This document shows positions 1 to 8,497 of a stretch of DNA of 20,374 nucleotides, piece after piece. The notes below the pieces were generated by a model. That model was not told the origin of the DNA. It saw only the letters and a program-made list of their open reading frames with translations, and did not search any database. Position 1 is the first letter of the stretch; the number at the start of each line of letters is the position of its first letter. The position numbers and the translations under genes were made by a program. Source of the stretch: CAYHBO01 sp964354855 (lineage in GTDB: Bacteria; Babelota; Babeliae; Babelales; RVW-14); the NCBI GenBank assembly GCA_964354855.1, contig CAYHBO010000028.1:1-20374 (forward strand), written 5' to 3'.

Positions 1-2
1 TT

Positions 3-683
3 ATTCATAGTAATTTTTCATGGCTTTATTTAGGGTCTGTGTTGGGTTGTGTTCCGGGTGTTGATACATATTTTCTTGAGCATTTTATTGCGGCTGACCG
101 TCTTAATATAGGGGCTATTTTCTCAACTGGAAGTTCTATAATGGGTTCTTCTTATAACAAAAGGCTTAAAATGCTTGATGCTGAGATGGTTGTTCTTGTT
201 GCGTCAAAGCAAGAGATGGATGCCAATGCTCAGAATGTTGATGTTATTTCTGAACAAATTGATGACTTAGCGAGACGAATAACTAGTTTTAAAGAGGTCG
301 TTCAGGATTATTGTCAGCGTCATAATTTTTATTATAACCATAAGATAATACATGGTTCTGTGCCTATTTTATTAGAGAGTAATCCATCAATAGAAAAAAT
401 TAATTCTTGTATCGATAAGATAATGAAATTTATTCAAAAAGCAGTTGATGTAGAAGCAGACAATAAAAAAGTTCTTATTGTTGGCGATGGGGGAATGGAT
501 ACTGTTGTTACATTGCTTGCATGTTGGTTGATTGTTGAAGAGTGGACTGTTGAAGAAGCTATAATTCAAGCACGAGCAGGACGTCTTGAGCATCGAGATC
601 TTCCGTCTCAATATCGTATTTTAATTGAAGAGTTTTATCAGCATTTAAAAAAGCTAGCGGATCAGAACGCAGAAGATGCTTAG
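3..683 (+). CDS. Dual-specificity-phosphatase-like protein lacking the catalytic cysteine (5' end outside window)
   Basis: The frame is open to the window edge. The codons before the GTG at 39 (reading ...FSWLYLGS...) align with the neighbouring paralogue, so this is a 5'-truncated gene and not a gene starting at 39. Counting from that GTG, the order of elements fits a dual-specificity phosphatase (DSP) fold: LYLGS, then LNIGAIFS (22-29), a helix IDKIMKFI (125-132), a beta strand KKVLIV (143-148), the P-loop position GDGGMDT (149-155), and the helices LLACWLI and WTVEEAIIQARAGR (169-182). An active DSP has HC-x5-R in the P-loop. Here the Cys position is Gly149 and the Arg position is Thr155, so catalysis is not expected and a binding or scaffold role is inferred. 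The fold call rests on pattern matching by eye. The next gene is a paralogue 42 nt downstream. Confidence 0.7.
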   Translation: MHSNFSWLYLGSVLGCVPGVDTYFLEHFIAADRLNIGAIFSTGSSIMGSSYNKRLKMLDAEMVVLVASKQEMDANAQNVDVISEQIDDLARRITSFKEVVQDYCQRHNFYYNHKIIHGSVPILLESNPSIEKINSCIDKIMKFIQKAVDVEADNKKVLIVGDGGMDTVVTLLACWLIVEEWTVEEAIIQARAGRLEHRDLPSQYRILIEEFYQHLKKLADQNAEDA

Positions 684-725
684 GTTGAGATTGTAGTCTT
701 GATTGGGAAATAGGGGTATTTAGGG

Positions 726-1811
726 ATGAAAAAGAAAAAAATAATTATTGGGTTTATTATGTTACTGATGATTATTAGTTTGTTTCAGCTTTGTTTTATC
801 AGTGCTATGATTCCGAGTCCACCGAAGACTAAACGTATCCGCGAAGTTAGTTTTTACGAACCAGTAATTGATTTTGGTTTCTCTCCCAATCAATCATATG
901 GGTTGAGTCCATGGGCTTTAAGGAGTTCTTTTGGACGGGTTCAAATACCGGAAGCCACAAGTAAAGGTCGGGAATCGTATAGTGGTTGTGATAAATGTAT
1001 AGTTGTGCAACTGAAGCCTCTTAAATGTGCCGATGAGTTTGATGAGGAAGATTTAAGTCGTTGTACGATTGGATGGGATCATGAGCAGAAGTGTATTCCT
1101 TGTAGAGTTAGAGACTGGTTTGTTCATAGTGGTTTTTCTTTTTTGTATGAAGGTGCTCGTCTAGGATCAATTGTTGCGGTGAATGATCTTTTTTTAAAAA
1201 TTTTGGGAAGCCCATCCCAATTAAATATTGGTGCTATTTTTTCTTTTGATTTTCAGGCTAATACTGAAAACGATGCTTCTAGACGTGTAAAGGAACTTGA
1301 AAAAAGAATTGAAGAGGTTTGTGGTAATGAACCGCTTACAATAGATAATAATAATTTACGGATCAAGCTTTTGCGGCATAAAAAAATAGAAAATGAAAAG
1401 ATTGCATTAATTAACTTCTGTAGAAAAAACAAAATTGAATTTGATGCTCTTTTTATTCCAATGAAGATAGATGAAAATAATATGAGTGCTGCAGTTGCTC
1501 ATATTAAAGAAGAGATCAACAAAATAAATAGAGTTCTAATAAATATTAGTGGAAAAATTTTAATTACTGGTGATATCAGTATGAATAGAACGGTAGTTCT
1601 ATTTTCATGTTGGCTTATTTCTCAAGGGTGGAGCGTTGAAGCTGCGATCAGGCAATCGATAAAAAATCGGCTTGAACATCGAAATATTGATGATACTGCT
1701 CTGCAATTGATCAAGGCATTTGCTGCTGTTCCAGATAAAATAGTTCATAAGCCTCAACCGCCGTCTGATCAAAATATCAGTAGAAGAACCCCAGGAGATA
1801 TAAAGAAATAA
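726..1811 (+). CDS. Exported DSP-like pseudophosphatase with a cysteine-rich N-terminal segment
   Basis: This 361-residue protein starts with a signal peptide (KKKK, then a hydrophobic core to about residue 27, ending FISA), so it should be exported. Residues 88-126 hold six cysteines, including CDKC (88-91) and CIPC (123-126), which could bind metal or form disulfides. Residues about 131-335 parallel the upstream gene: FSFLYEGARLGS, LNIGAIFS (166-173), a helix near 256-267, strand KILIT (277-281), P-loop position GDISMNR (282-288), then FSCWLIS and WSVEAAIRQSIKNR (302-315). Cys of the CX5R motif is replaced by Gly282, but Arg288 is kept, so phosphate binding without catalysis is possible. 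The tail (340-361) is Pro/Lys/Arg-rich and probably disordered. The start is supported by AGGG-type sequences just upstream. It is probably co-transcribed with the gene before it. The function is unknown. Confidence 0.75.
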   Translation: MKKKKIIIGFIMLLMIISLFQLCFISAMIPSPPKTKRIREVSFYEPVIDFGFSPNQSYGLSPWALRSSFGRVQIPEATSKGRESYSGCDKCIVVQLKPLKCADEFDEEDLSRCTIGWDHEQKCIPCRVRDWFVHSGFSFLYEGARLGSIVAVNDLFLKILGSPSQLNIGAIFSFDFQANTENDASRRVKELEKRIEEVCGNEPLTIDNNNLRIKLLRHKKIENEKIALINFCRKNKIEFDALFIPMKIDENNMSAAVAHIKEEINKINRVLINISGKILITGDISMNRTVVLFSCWLISQGWSVEAAIRQSIKNRLEHRNIDDTALQLIKAFAAVPDKIVHKPQPPSDQNISRRTPGDIKK

Positions 1812-1834
1812 CTTTATTAGACTTCTTCCTAAAC

Positions 1835-1847
1835 CCTAAGTCTTAGG
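1835..1847. repeat. Short palindrome CCTAAG-T-CTTAGG
   Basis: Six-base arms around one base lie between the end of the pseudophosphatase gene and the IS5-like remnant. No T-run follows, so it is not a convincing terminator. It may belong to the decayed end of the insertion sequence. Confidence 0.35.
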
Positions 1848-1879
1848 CATACTCGTAACCAAATTAAAGGAGATTGGTT

Positions 1880-2167
1880 ATGAAGTTTGAAAATCTAAAG
1901 AAAAAATCAGAAAAATAATTTCGTAGATTAACGGGTGTAAAAAGAAACACTTTTAAAAAGATGGGTGAAATTGTTGTAGAAGCAAAAAAGCAACAAGCCA
2001 AAGTTCCTGGTGAACGCCTACCAAAATTCTTAACCGAAAATAGAATTTTAATCTTAATGATATTGTGTTGTGTTTATCTTAATTTTTTCAAACTGTTGAT
2101 AATGATAATTGTCTCTGTAAAACTCTTTTTGGTTAATTCTGTTGGAATTTTTTAATCGAAAGAGTTT
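1880..2167 (+). pseudogene. IS5-family transposase remnant (N-terminal part, stop-interrupted)
   Basis: A strong ribosome site (AAAGGAG, 7 nt before ATG 1880) starts a frame that reads MKFENLKKKSEK and then stops at TAA 1916-1918. The same frame continues FRRLTGVKRNTFKKMGEIVV, then AKVPGERLPKFLTENRIL. This is the start of IS5-family transposases with the helix-turn-helix of the DDE endonuclease (FRRLTGVKR...F.KMVEI, then GGRPPKLS.ENRIL). Beyond about 2050 the likeness fades, and the frame stops again at 2153-2155 with a weak trace up to SKEF near 2167. The catalytic DDE part is absent and no right end was found. It is a fossil insertion, not an active element. The 64-residue piece starting at ATG 1961 is internal to it and not an independent gene. 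Confidence 0.8.
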
Positions 2168-5059
2168 ATGTATTTTAATTTCTTTTATTATGTAAAATTG
2201 CTTTTTATGGCGATTGTCATTTTTTTATGGCGAAAAATTAATCGATTATCTAAACGCATAGAAGAGCTTGAGGTGCATTTACAACACAAAAAGATTGTTC
2301 CTAAAAAACAAGAACTAGATCAGCGGGGATCTGATTGGTATGCAGAAGAACTAAAAGTCCCGATTAAAGAAGAAGAATTTGTCCCAGTTCAGCTTAAACC
2401 TGTATTAACTGAAACTCCCAAAACGCCATTGATTAAAAGAGAAATTATTACTTATGAATCGACAGCTTTTGGTAAAACCTGGGAGCAGATAGAAACACTA
2501 TTTATTGAGAATTGGGTAGGTGTTTTAGGGGCCCTAGCAACCGTCTTTGGCGTTGGGTTTCTTGGTGTTTATACGGCATTGAAAGTTGCTCCGTTATATC
2601 GCTGTGTAATGATTTCAGGCTTTGCTGGTGGCTTAGTGTTATTGAGTGTAATGCTTAATAAAAAATCTTATTGGCAGCAATTTTCTTTTTTGTTGGGAAG
2701 TATTGGTTCTGCTCTTTTCCTTTTTGTTTGTTTGGGCGCTGGCGGGATACCTGTATTGCAGTGGATCCATAATCCAATGCATGCATTAATCGCTTTGATG
2801 GTGGGTATGGTAGCAAATCTGATTTTTGCTTTTTTCGCAGGGAAACAATGGTTCTATGCATTGCACATGGTTCTTAGCTTGACTGCATTAGGGTTTGCAC
2901 CCGCTAATGAAATTACCTGTTTTGTTGCTGCTATGATTACGGTAGTTTATCTTCTTATCTCTTTTGGCAAAAAATGGTCATTACACCAATTTGTGGCTAT
3001 AACTTCCATGTTTATTTTTAATATGATCTGGTACTGGGATCTTGCGAGCGTTGGGTCTCTAACTTTTGATGAGCAGATGACCGGTATGATGAGTTCCTTA
3101 ATGATTGGCATTATTTCTGCTGGATTGCATTATCAAAAAATATATCGAGGTGGATTATCTGATGAGTCTAATGGCTATGCGGTTTTCACTCATTTAGCAA
3201 ATTGGCTTTTTATTGCTGCTGGGCTGATTGCTTTTTCGCCAGGATTCATTCATCCATCAATTGGGCTTGGAGTGGCTGCAGTTATATTGTTTATTACTGC
3301 TCGTATTGCTCGGTATCGTGGCATTAATTGGATGTATCTTATTGATACGGTGATGGCACAGTTGCTGGTGATGGCTGCGATTTGTTCTTGTTATATTTTT
3401 GTCTTTAGTTACACGTTATTGTTTGCAGCGATTTTTATAGAATGCCTACTTTTTTACGTTGTGATGCATTATGAACATGAGCAGATTCTTAAGAAAACGG
3501 CGAAATTTTTTGTTTACTTAGCCGAAATGATGACCATTATCGGTTGCTTTGTTTGTATGTTGTATGAACCGGCAACGCAGTGGCTTACGATTTATAGCGG
3601 TTTAGCTGGGTTATTTTTAGTAGGATTTGCTTTCTACTCGTTCTTTTCTCGTCATGACAGTTTCGATGAATTTGGTAATCTGCTTTTTGCGTTGCCTGCA
3701 ATGTTAACGTATCAGTTGAGTTTTGTTGATACAGCCTTTTTTGTTTATTGGGAGGCTTTGATAGCGGGTTTGTTAATAATACCGCTTATTGCTCAACGGT
3801 TTTTACCATCAGTTTCGATTGATCTTGTCTATGTTGGGATGATTGGCTTATTACAAGTTGCTTCTTGGTTTTCTATGTGGGGTTTATCACATAATTTATC
3901 GTTCATAGAACAATTTTTAAAGACACTACCGGTGTTTAGTTTATTGCTACTGAGTTGTTGTTTTTCGTATGTTGCAGCGTTACAAAAAAATATTACGTGG
4001 CCGTATATTTATTTTTTCGGAGCAAGTGTACTGGTTTATTCGTATCTCATTCTGCATAACTTCTCGACATTGGGCCTTGGGGTTTTATGGTTGATAGCAT
4101 CGCTTATTTTTCTGGAAGCAGGATTGTTGCTTGAACCAGAATCATCATTGGTAACAGGATCTTCTGGTAAACATCTACTTAATCTGGGGATGGCGTTTGT
4201 TGGGGCATTTATTGGTCTGCATGTCTTGTATCATCTACAGCTTGAAGGAATCGTTGGCATAATGAGTGTGCGATTACTGATGCAACTGTTTGCTATTGGT
4301 GTATTTTTCTATTGGTTGGTTCGTAGCTTTGAAGAAATAAAAAATAAATCATATGCGTGTATTATGTATATGCAGCCCTTATTTTTAGAACTGATTGTTG
4401 TGTTTGTGATACTGGCGATGGCGTTAGAAATTCCTTACATCTACTTGGCACCAAGTTGGATGATTTTAGCAGTAATGTTGTTATGTATTGGTGAGTATGG
4501 ACCACAGGAATATAGTAGGTTACGAATATATTCTCTCCTGTTGACCTGGAATGCCGGGATACATTTAGCGACTATAACCAGTACGGTGAACTATCCTTCA
4601 ACAGTGCCGCTCTGGGTGATTGGTGCTGGAATTGTTATTATGCAGTTTTTTTATCTGCTGCGACTAACGTATAAAAAAAGCTTACAAAATATTGCGTTAC
4701 CAGCTCCAGTTGCTTTCTTTGAGCCGTTACTGGCAAAAATAAATGCAAAACAAAATTCTTGGATTTTCTATCCATTTTTTATAACCGTAGCGATTTTTCT
4801 CTTCTGGCGATTTGATAAATCATTCTTAACGCTCTGTTGGACGTTGGAAGTATTCGGTATTTTCTTACTAGGCATTCTACTTAAAGATAATTATTTTAGA
4901 ACCATTTCACTGGGAGCATTAGTTGTTTGTGCTATCAGGCTGATTTTTTACGATCTTGCGCAGGCAGAAACATTAGCGCGCGGGATCGTCTTTATTTCTT
5001 TTGGCGGCATTCTTCTTCTTATGCATGCGTTGCATAATTACTTTAAAGACAGGAAATAA
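2168..5059 (+). CDS. DUF2339-type giant multi-pass membrane protein
   Basis: This 963-residue protein begins with one hydrophobic segment and a short charged, coiled-coil-like stretch (KRIEELEVHLQHKK, about 36-49). A polar linker follows to about residue 110, then an almost continuous run of more than twenty membrane helices. The start of the main membrane block (ENWVGVLGALATVFGVGFLGVYTALK) and its end (FLLGILLKDNYFRTISLGAL, then LIFYDLAQAETLARGIVFISFGG) match the pattern of DUF2339 proteins. Their function is unknown; envelope or polymer-related roles have been guessed. ATG 2168 has AAAGAG close upstream; ATG 2210 is an alternative without a ribosome site. The M48 protease gene follows after 2 nt, so the two are almost certainly co-transcribed. 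The gene begins right at the edge of the transposase remnant. Confidence 0.8.
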   Translation: MYFNFFYYVKLLFMAIVIFLWRKINRLSKRIEELEVHLQHKKIVPKKQELDQRGSDWYAEELKVPIKEEEFVPVQLKPVLTETPKTPLIKREIITYESTAFGKTWEQIETLFIENWVGVLGALATVFGVGFLGVYTALKVAPLYRCVMISGFAGGLVLLSVMLNKKSYWQQFSFLLGSIGSALFLFVCLGAGGIPVLQWIHNPMHALIALMVGMVANLIFAFFAGKQWFYALHMVLSLTALGFAPANEITCFVAAMITVVYLLISFGKKWSLHQFVAITSMFIFNMIWYWDLASVGSLTFDEQMTGMMSSLMIGIISAGLHYQKIYRGGLSDESNGYAVFTHLANWLFIAAGLIAFSPGFIHPSIGLGVAAVILFITARIARYRGINWMYLIDTVMAQLLVMAAICSCYIFVFSYTLLFAAIFIECLLFYVVMHYEHEQILKKTAKFFVYLAEMMTIIGCFVCMLYEPATQWLTIYSGLAGLFLVGFAFYSFFSRHDSFDEFGNLLFALPAMLTYQLSFVDTAFFVYWEALIAGLLIIPLIAQRFLPSVSIDLVYVGMIGLLQVASWFSMWGLSHNLSFIEQFLKTLPVFSLLLLSCCFSYVAALQKNITWPYIYFFGASVLVYSYLILHNFSTLGLGVLWLIASLIFLEAGLLLEPESSLVTGSSGKHLLNLGMAFVGAFIGLHVLYHLQLEGIVGIMSVRLLMQLFAIGVFFYWLVRSFEEIKNKSYACIMYMQPLFLELIVVFVILAMALEIPYIYLAPSWMILAVMLLCIGEYGPQEYSRLRIYSLLLTWNAGIHLATITSTVNYPSTVPLWVIGAGIVIMQFFYLLRLTYKKSLQNIALPAPVAFFEPLLAKINAKQNSWIFYPFFITVAIFLFWRFDKSFLTLCWTLEVFGIFLLGILLKDNYFRTISLGALVVCAIRLIFYDLAQAETLARGIVFISFGGILLLMHALHNYFKDRK

Positions 5060-5061
5060 TT

Positions 5062-6036
5062 GTGAATAAATGGCTCAGAATAGTTTTTCTTGTAGGGTTG
5101 CTGATTGGTGGCGGCTCTTTTTGTTATCTGCTGTATCGAAGCCATAATGTTCTTGATGAGGCTGATGTACAAGCAACATTAGCGCCAGCCTTTCAACTTG
5201 CGGGTAGAGTTACCAAGCATGCTGATCGTTTGCTTTCAAAAATGACGTTTACGACTAAAGAAGATGAACGAGCATTTGGTGAAATGATGGTATGTGAATA
5301 TGAATATGGCGAAAGTCCTTACTTTGATACGAAAGATAAAGACCTTGCTTATCTTCGGTCACTTTGTGCTTCGTTAGTTAGTCATGCATCGTTATCGTTT
5401 GATTATAAAATATTTATCGATCATTCGTATACTCCTAATGCCTATGCACTTCCTGGAGGAATTATTTTTGTAACTAAAGGGCTACTTAAAACACTGACCT
5501 CGGAAGCTCAGTTGGTGAGTGTCTTGGCTCATGAGATGGGGCATGTAGAACTTGGGCACTGCGCCGATATGGTTAAGTTTCAAATTTTGTCCAAGAAAAT
5601 AAATATGCCTATTGGAGCGGCGTTATTAGATTTTTTAAATCGGCTCGCTCTGAACCATTCATTTAGTAAAACACAAGAAAACGAAGCTGATGAATTTGGA
5701 TTTACGCTCTTGAAACAGACCATGTATGATTCTCGAGAATGTGCTCAGGCGTTCAAGAAATTACTTGCAGATGAAGGAGATCATGTCAAAAAAAATGTTA
5801 TTCGTGATTACTTCAGTACGCATCCATACACCGCGCTACGGTATAATAAATTTTTCTCGTTAGCTGAACGTTGGTGGTTTTTAAACCAACATGAAAAGCG
5901 TTATGTGGGACGCAAGAATTTGCAAAAGCGTAAGGCATATCAAGATCCTGGCTTTGATGATGAATGGATTGGGTATGATCAGGATTCTGTTAATGCTTCA
6001 ACGGGGCGTAATCGTGCAGCCCGTTCTGCTGGGTAA
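5062..6036 (+). CDS. M48-family zinc metalloprotease, membrane-anchored (BepA/LoiP-like)
   Basis: This 324-residue protein has an N-terminal hydrophobic anchor or signal (5-25) and a peptidase M48 domain. NAYALPGGIIFVTKGLL (126-142) precedes the zinc site HEMGH (157-161). ENEAD (206-210) supplies the third ligand in the ExxxD motif, and STHP (252-255) is the usual distal motif of this family. The active site should face the periplasm, where relatives trim or chaperone outer-membrane proteins. The start is GTG 5062 with AGGAA seven bases upstream; the DUF2339 stop lies 2 nt before. No lipobox is seen. The last about 20 residues (RNRAARSAG end) are read antisense to the C-terminus of the convergent permease gene and look like a read-through extension rather than a conserved tail. 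Confidence 0.88.
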   Translation: MNKWLRIVFLVGLLIGGGSFCYLLYRSHNVLDEADVQATLAPAFQLAGRVTKHADRLLSKMTFTTKEDERAFGEMMVCEYEYGESPYFDTKDKDLAYLRSLCASLVSHASLSFDYKIFIDHSYTPNAYALPGGIIFVTKGLLKTLTSEAQLVSVLAHEMGHVELGHCADMVKFQILSKKINMPIGAALLDFLNRLALNHSFSKTQENEADEFGFTLLKQTMYDSRECAQAFKKLLADEGDHVKKNVIRDYFSTHPYTALRYNKFFSLAERWWFLNQHEKRYVGRKNLQKRKAYQDPGFDDEWIGYDQDSVNASTGRNRAARSAG

Positions 6037-7187
6037 AATCCAAAAATAAGACCGACAAGTACGGTACAAAAAAATGAAACAAGAATTGGCGCTAATTCAA
6101 GAATGGTTAGAATTCCCATGCAATGGCTGAGGATTAGTGTTGTGCCAATGCCACAGACTACGCCAATGATACCACCCAGAAAACAGATCATAGTAGCTTC
6201 AATTAAAAACTGCATTCGAATGAAATTCATCGTTGCGCCAAGTGCCGATTTGATGCCGATTTCTTTGGTTCGTTCTTTAACCGCAACGAGCATGATATTC
6301 ATAACGCCGATGCCGCCAACAATGAGTGCGACTAATGCGGCGAGTAATGCAAAGATGCCTACGGACTTTGATGCTTCTTCTGCGGCTACAGCAAATGCTT
6401 GTCGGTTCCAAATCATAAAATCATTAGGTTCACCTTCTTCAAGGGCGTGAGCGGCACGAAATATTTTTTCTAGTTGTCGAGTAACTTCTGCTACCTGTGC
6501 ATAGGTGTAGGTACTCATAGCAAATCCACTAAGATAGCCATTGAAAACTTTTTGGTGGGTTGAAACGGGGATGTAAAGGTCAGGTCGCCATAAGCCATCA
6601 TATTTACCTTTAATTTTTTGTGGAGCAAGTACCCCGATCACCACGAAGGGGACTTTTCTAATGCGAATGATTTCTCCGCAAGGGTTGCGTGATTTAAATA
6701 AAATGGTTGCAAGTTCTGGGCTGAGTACCGTCACATTTTCTTTGCGTTCAACGTGTTCTTTCGTGAAAAACATGCCTTGGTTTATTTTGCGTTCAATAAT
6801 GTTGAGCGATTGTTCATTGGAAGGTTCAAGCGATGCCGATGTTTCATTTCCTTCGTACTCAACCTTTGTGTCTTGGTGGTCACGTTGCAGTGGACAAATA
6901 CTTTGTACCGCAGGGCATTGTGTGAGAATGTTGGGCATATCACTGAAGTTTATAGGCTTAGGTGGTTTTTTAAGGAAAGCAATGTGGTTGCCTCCGGAAA
7001 CGTGGATACTTTTTGCACCATAGGCAAGATGTTGATTGCGTGCTTTTTGTTGAGTACCTTTTCCTACGGCGGAAATTGTGATGATGCCGGCAATGCCGAT
7101 AACAATCCCAAGAAGGGTGAGTAGTGAACGAATGACATGATGGAAAATTGCGCGAAACGCCATGCGAAATAGGATATGGACCATCAT
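5979..7187 (-). CDS. MacB-like ABC transporter permease
   Basis: This 402-residue permease has the MacB/LolC layout: a first membrane helix (about 18-40, LLGIVIGIAGIITISAVGKG), a large periplasmic domain (about 45-275), and a C-terminal FtsX domain with three helices (about 279-303, 330-352, 365-386). It ends with the family signature PAERAARLRPVEAL. It has no ATPase domain, unlike Escherichia coli MacB; the ATPase is probably the gene at 10313-11005. The first of two ATGs is preferred because AGGG sits seven bases before it, inside the end of the adaptor gene. The adaptor gene stops 4 nt upstream, so the two are translationally close. Its 3' end overlaps the convergent M48 gene by 58 bp. It is expected to drive export together with the MacA-like adaptor and the TolC-like channel; the substrate is unknown. 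Confidence 0.9.
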   Translation of the reverse strand: MMVHILFRMAFRAIFHHVIRSLLTLLGIVIGIAGIITISAVGKGTQQKARNQHLAYGAKSIHVSGGNHIAFLKKPPKPINFSDMPNILTQCPAVQSICPLQRDHQDTKVEYEGNETSASLEPSNEQSLNIIERKINQGMFFTKEHVERKENVTVLSPELATILFKSRNPCGEIIRIRKVPFVVIGVLAPQKIKGKYDGLWRPDLYIPVSTHQKVFNGYLSGFAMSTYTYAQVAEVTRQLEKIFRAAHALEEGEPNDFMIWNRQAFAVAAEEASKSVGIFALLAALVALIVGGIGVMNIMLVAVKERTKEIGIKSALGATMNFIRMQFLIEATMICFLGGIIGVVCGIGTTLILSHCMGILTILELAPILVSFFCTVLVGLIFGFYPAERAARLRPVEALTES

Positions 7188-7191
7188 AAAC

Positions 7192-8406
7192 TTACCCTGC
7201 TACTTGTTTAGCAATTTTTTGTAACTCTTCAGACGCGGTCATGTCATCTGCAATAATGTTGTCATGTTCCGTTAGGCCTGAAAGAATTTGAAAGTATGCA
7301 TTGTCGGTAACGCCAATCTCAACTGCTTTTTCAGTGAGTGTGTTGTTATTAAATACCCAGAGGGTTTTAATCGGATGTTTACCGGCATTTTTGGTGAATT
7401 CTTTTTTCTTAGCCGGATCGATTGGTTGAAATGTGTAGTGTTTCATTTTTGCGGCATCTTCGAGTACTTTGGTACTGAGTTGAAAAACAAATCCTGGAAC
7501 GGCAAGTGCTTGTTTTGCTTCTGCTAAGATGGTCTTCGCATGTACGGTCATACCGGGACGTAGGAGTTTTTCGGTGTTATCAATAAGTACTTCAGTTTTA
7601 TAACCAGCTATTGGTTGTGTGGAGGAGCTTGAGGTAAATTTTCCTAACCCGATATTTTCGATATTACCAGTCCATGGTTGTTTGTAAGGGTATGTATCTA
7701 CGGTGATTTCGGTTGGCATGCCTTTTTTAAGATCGCCAATTTTATTTTCATCAACGTAGAGGGTTGCTTTCATCTTAGAAAGATCTTGAGCGATCTCGAA
7801 CATAACTTTTTGAGGGGATGTTATAGGTGAAACGGTTTCCCCAACATCGATACCGACCGAGACGACGATGCCATCTTCTGGTGCACGAACGTTGGTTTGA
7901 TCAAACTCAAAAAGCTCTTTATCGTAAGCGGCTTGCTTAATGATTACTTCAGCTTGTGCGTTTTGATACTTAGCAACTATTTGTTCAAACGCTTCTTTAG
8001 ATAGTGCTCGTGATTCGTAGAGGGCTTTTTCACGTTTATAGTTAGCGGTTATTGGAATCAGATTTATCTGTGCTTGTTCGAGCTGTGCTTTTGCTAAACG
8101 TACTCCAGTGTCGCCGCCTTTATCATTTTGAAGTTTAGCGAGAAGGGTGCCTTTGGTGACGGTTTCGCCTTCTTTAACTAGAATTTCTTTTATCTTTGCG
8201 GTAAAGAGGGGGCCAATCTTTGAAGTCTTATGAGCTTCCAGTGTGCCTTCAGCATGCATAATATTTTGAATGTCACGGATCTCGGGCTTTTGGGTAGTGA
8301 ATAAATTTTTTGCCGGCTTCTTAAAAAACTTTTTGTAACCTAGCCAGGTTGCAGAAACGATTAGTGTGATGGTTACGCTAAGGATAAGACTATTTTTAAT
8401 ACGCAT
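7192..8406 (-). CDS. MacA/HlyD-like periplasmic adaptor protein
   Basis: This 404-residue membrane-fusion protein has an N-terminal anchor (6-24), a lipoyl half (about 60-95, KIKEILVKEGETVTKGTLLAKL), a coiled-coil hairpin (about 100-170), the second lipoyl half (about 172-205, APEDGIVVSVGIDVGETVSP) and a beta-barrel region from about 210. It should link the inner-membrane permease encoded 4 nt downstream to a TolC-like channel. The ribosome site GAGGGG (8411-8416) lies 4 nt before the ATG. A promoter within the 42-bp repeat at 8440-8481 would give a leader of about 28 nt. The call is secure at family level; MacA is preferred to other HlyD relatives because of the permease partner. Confidence 0.9.
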   Translation of the reverse strand: MRIKNSLILSVTITLIVSATWLGYKKFFKKPAKNLFTTQKPEIRDIQNIMHAEGTLEAHKTSKIGPLFTAKIKEILVKEGETVTKGTLLAKLQNDKGGDTGVRLAKAQLEQAQINLIPITANYKREKALYESRALSKEAFEQIVAKYQNAQAEVIIKQAAYDKELFEFDQTNVRAPEDGIVVSVGIDVGETVSPITSPQKVMFEIAQDLSKMKATLYVDENKIGDLKKGMPTEITVDTYPYKQPWTGNIENIGLGKFTSSSSTQPIAGYKTEVLIDNTEKLLRPGMTVHAKTILAEAKQALAVPGFVFQLSTKVLEDAAKMKHYTFQPIDPAKKKEFTKNAGKHPIKTLWVFNNNTLTEKAVEIGVTDNAYFQILSGLTEHDNIIADDMTASEELQKIAKQVAG

Positions 8407-8439
8407 AAGGCCCCTCTTTTTACGGTTTTTTGATTTTGA

Positions 8440-8481
8440 AAGCGTAGCAGGTTCTTAGACTCTCTACAATGATTGCAGCGG
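8440..8481 (-). promoter_or_regulatory. Promoter-bearing 42-bp repeat, copy A (upstream of MacA-like gene)
   Basis: Thirty-four of 42 bases match 10152-10193 in the same orientation. Read on the minus strand it carries TTGTAG (8464-8469), 17 bases, then TACGCT (8441-8446), with the conserved stretch AACCTGCTAC across the spacer and -10. The start of transcription would fall near 8434. Weaker likeness continues about 20 bases further upstream on the minus strand, into the 3' end of the neighbouring gene. Confidence 0.55.
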
Positions 8482-8497
8482 CTGTGTGTGTCGCTTG

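Noticed and set aside
6103..7124. Plus-strand open frames opposite the permease gene
   Set aside because: They are antisense to a clear MacB-like coding sequence and show no domain pattern or ribosome site.
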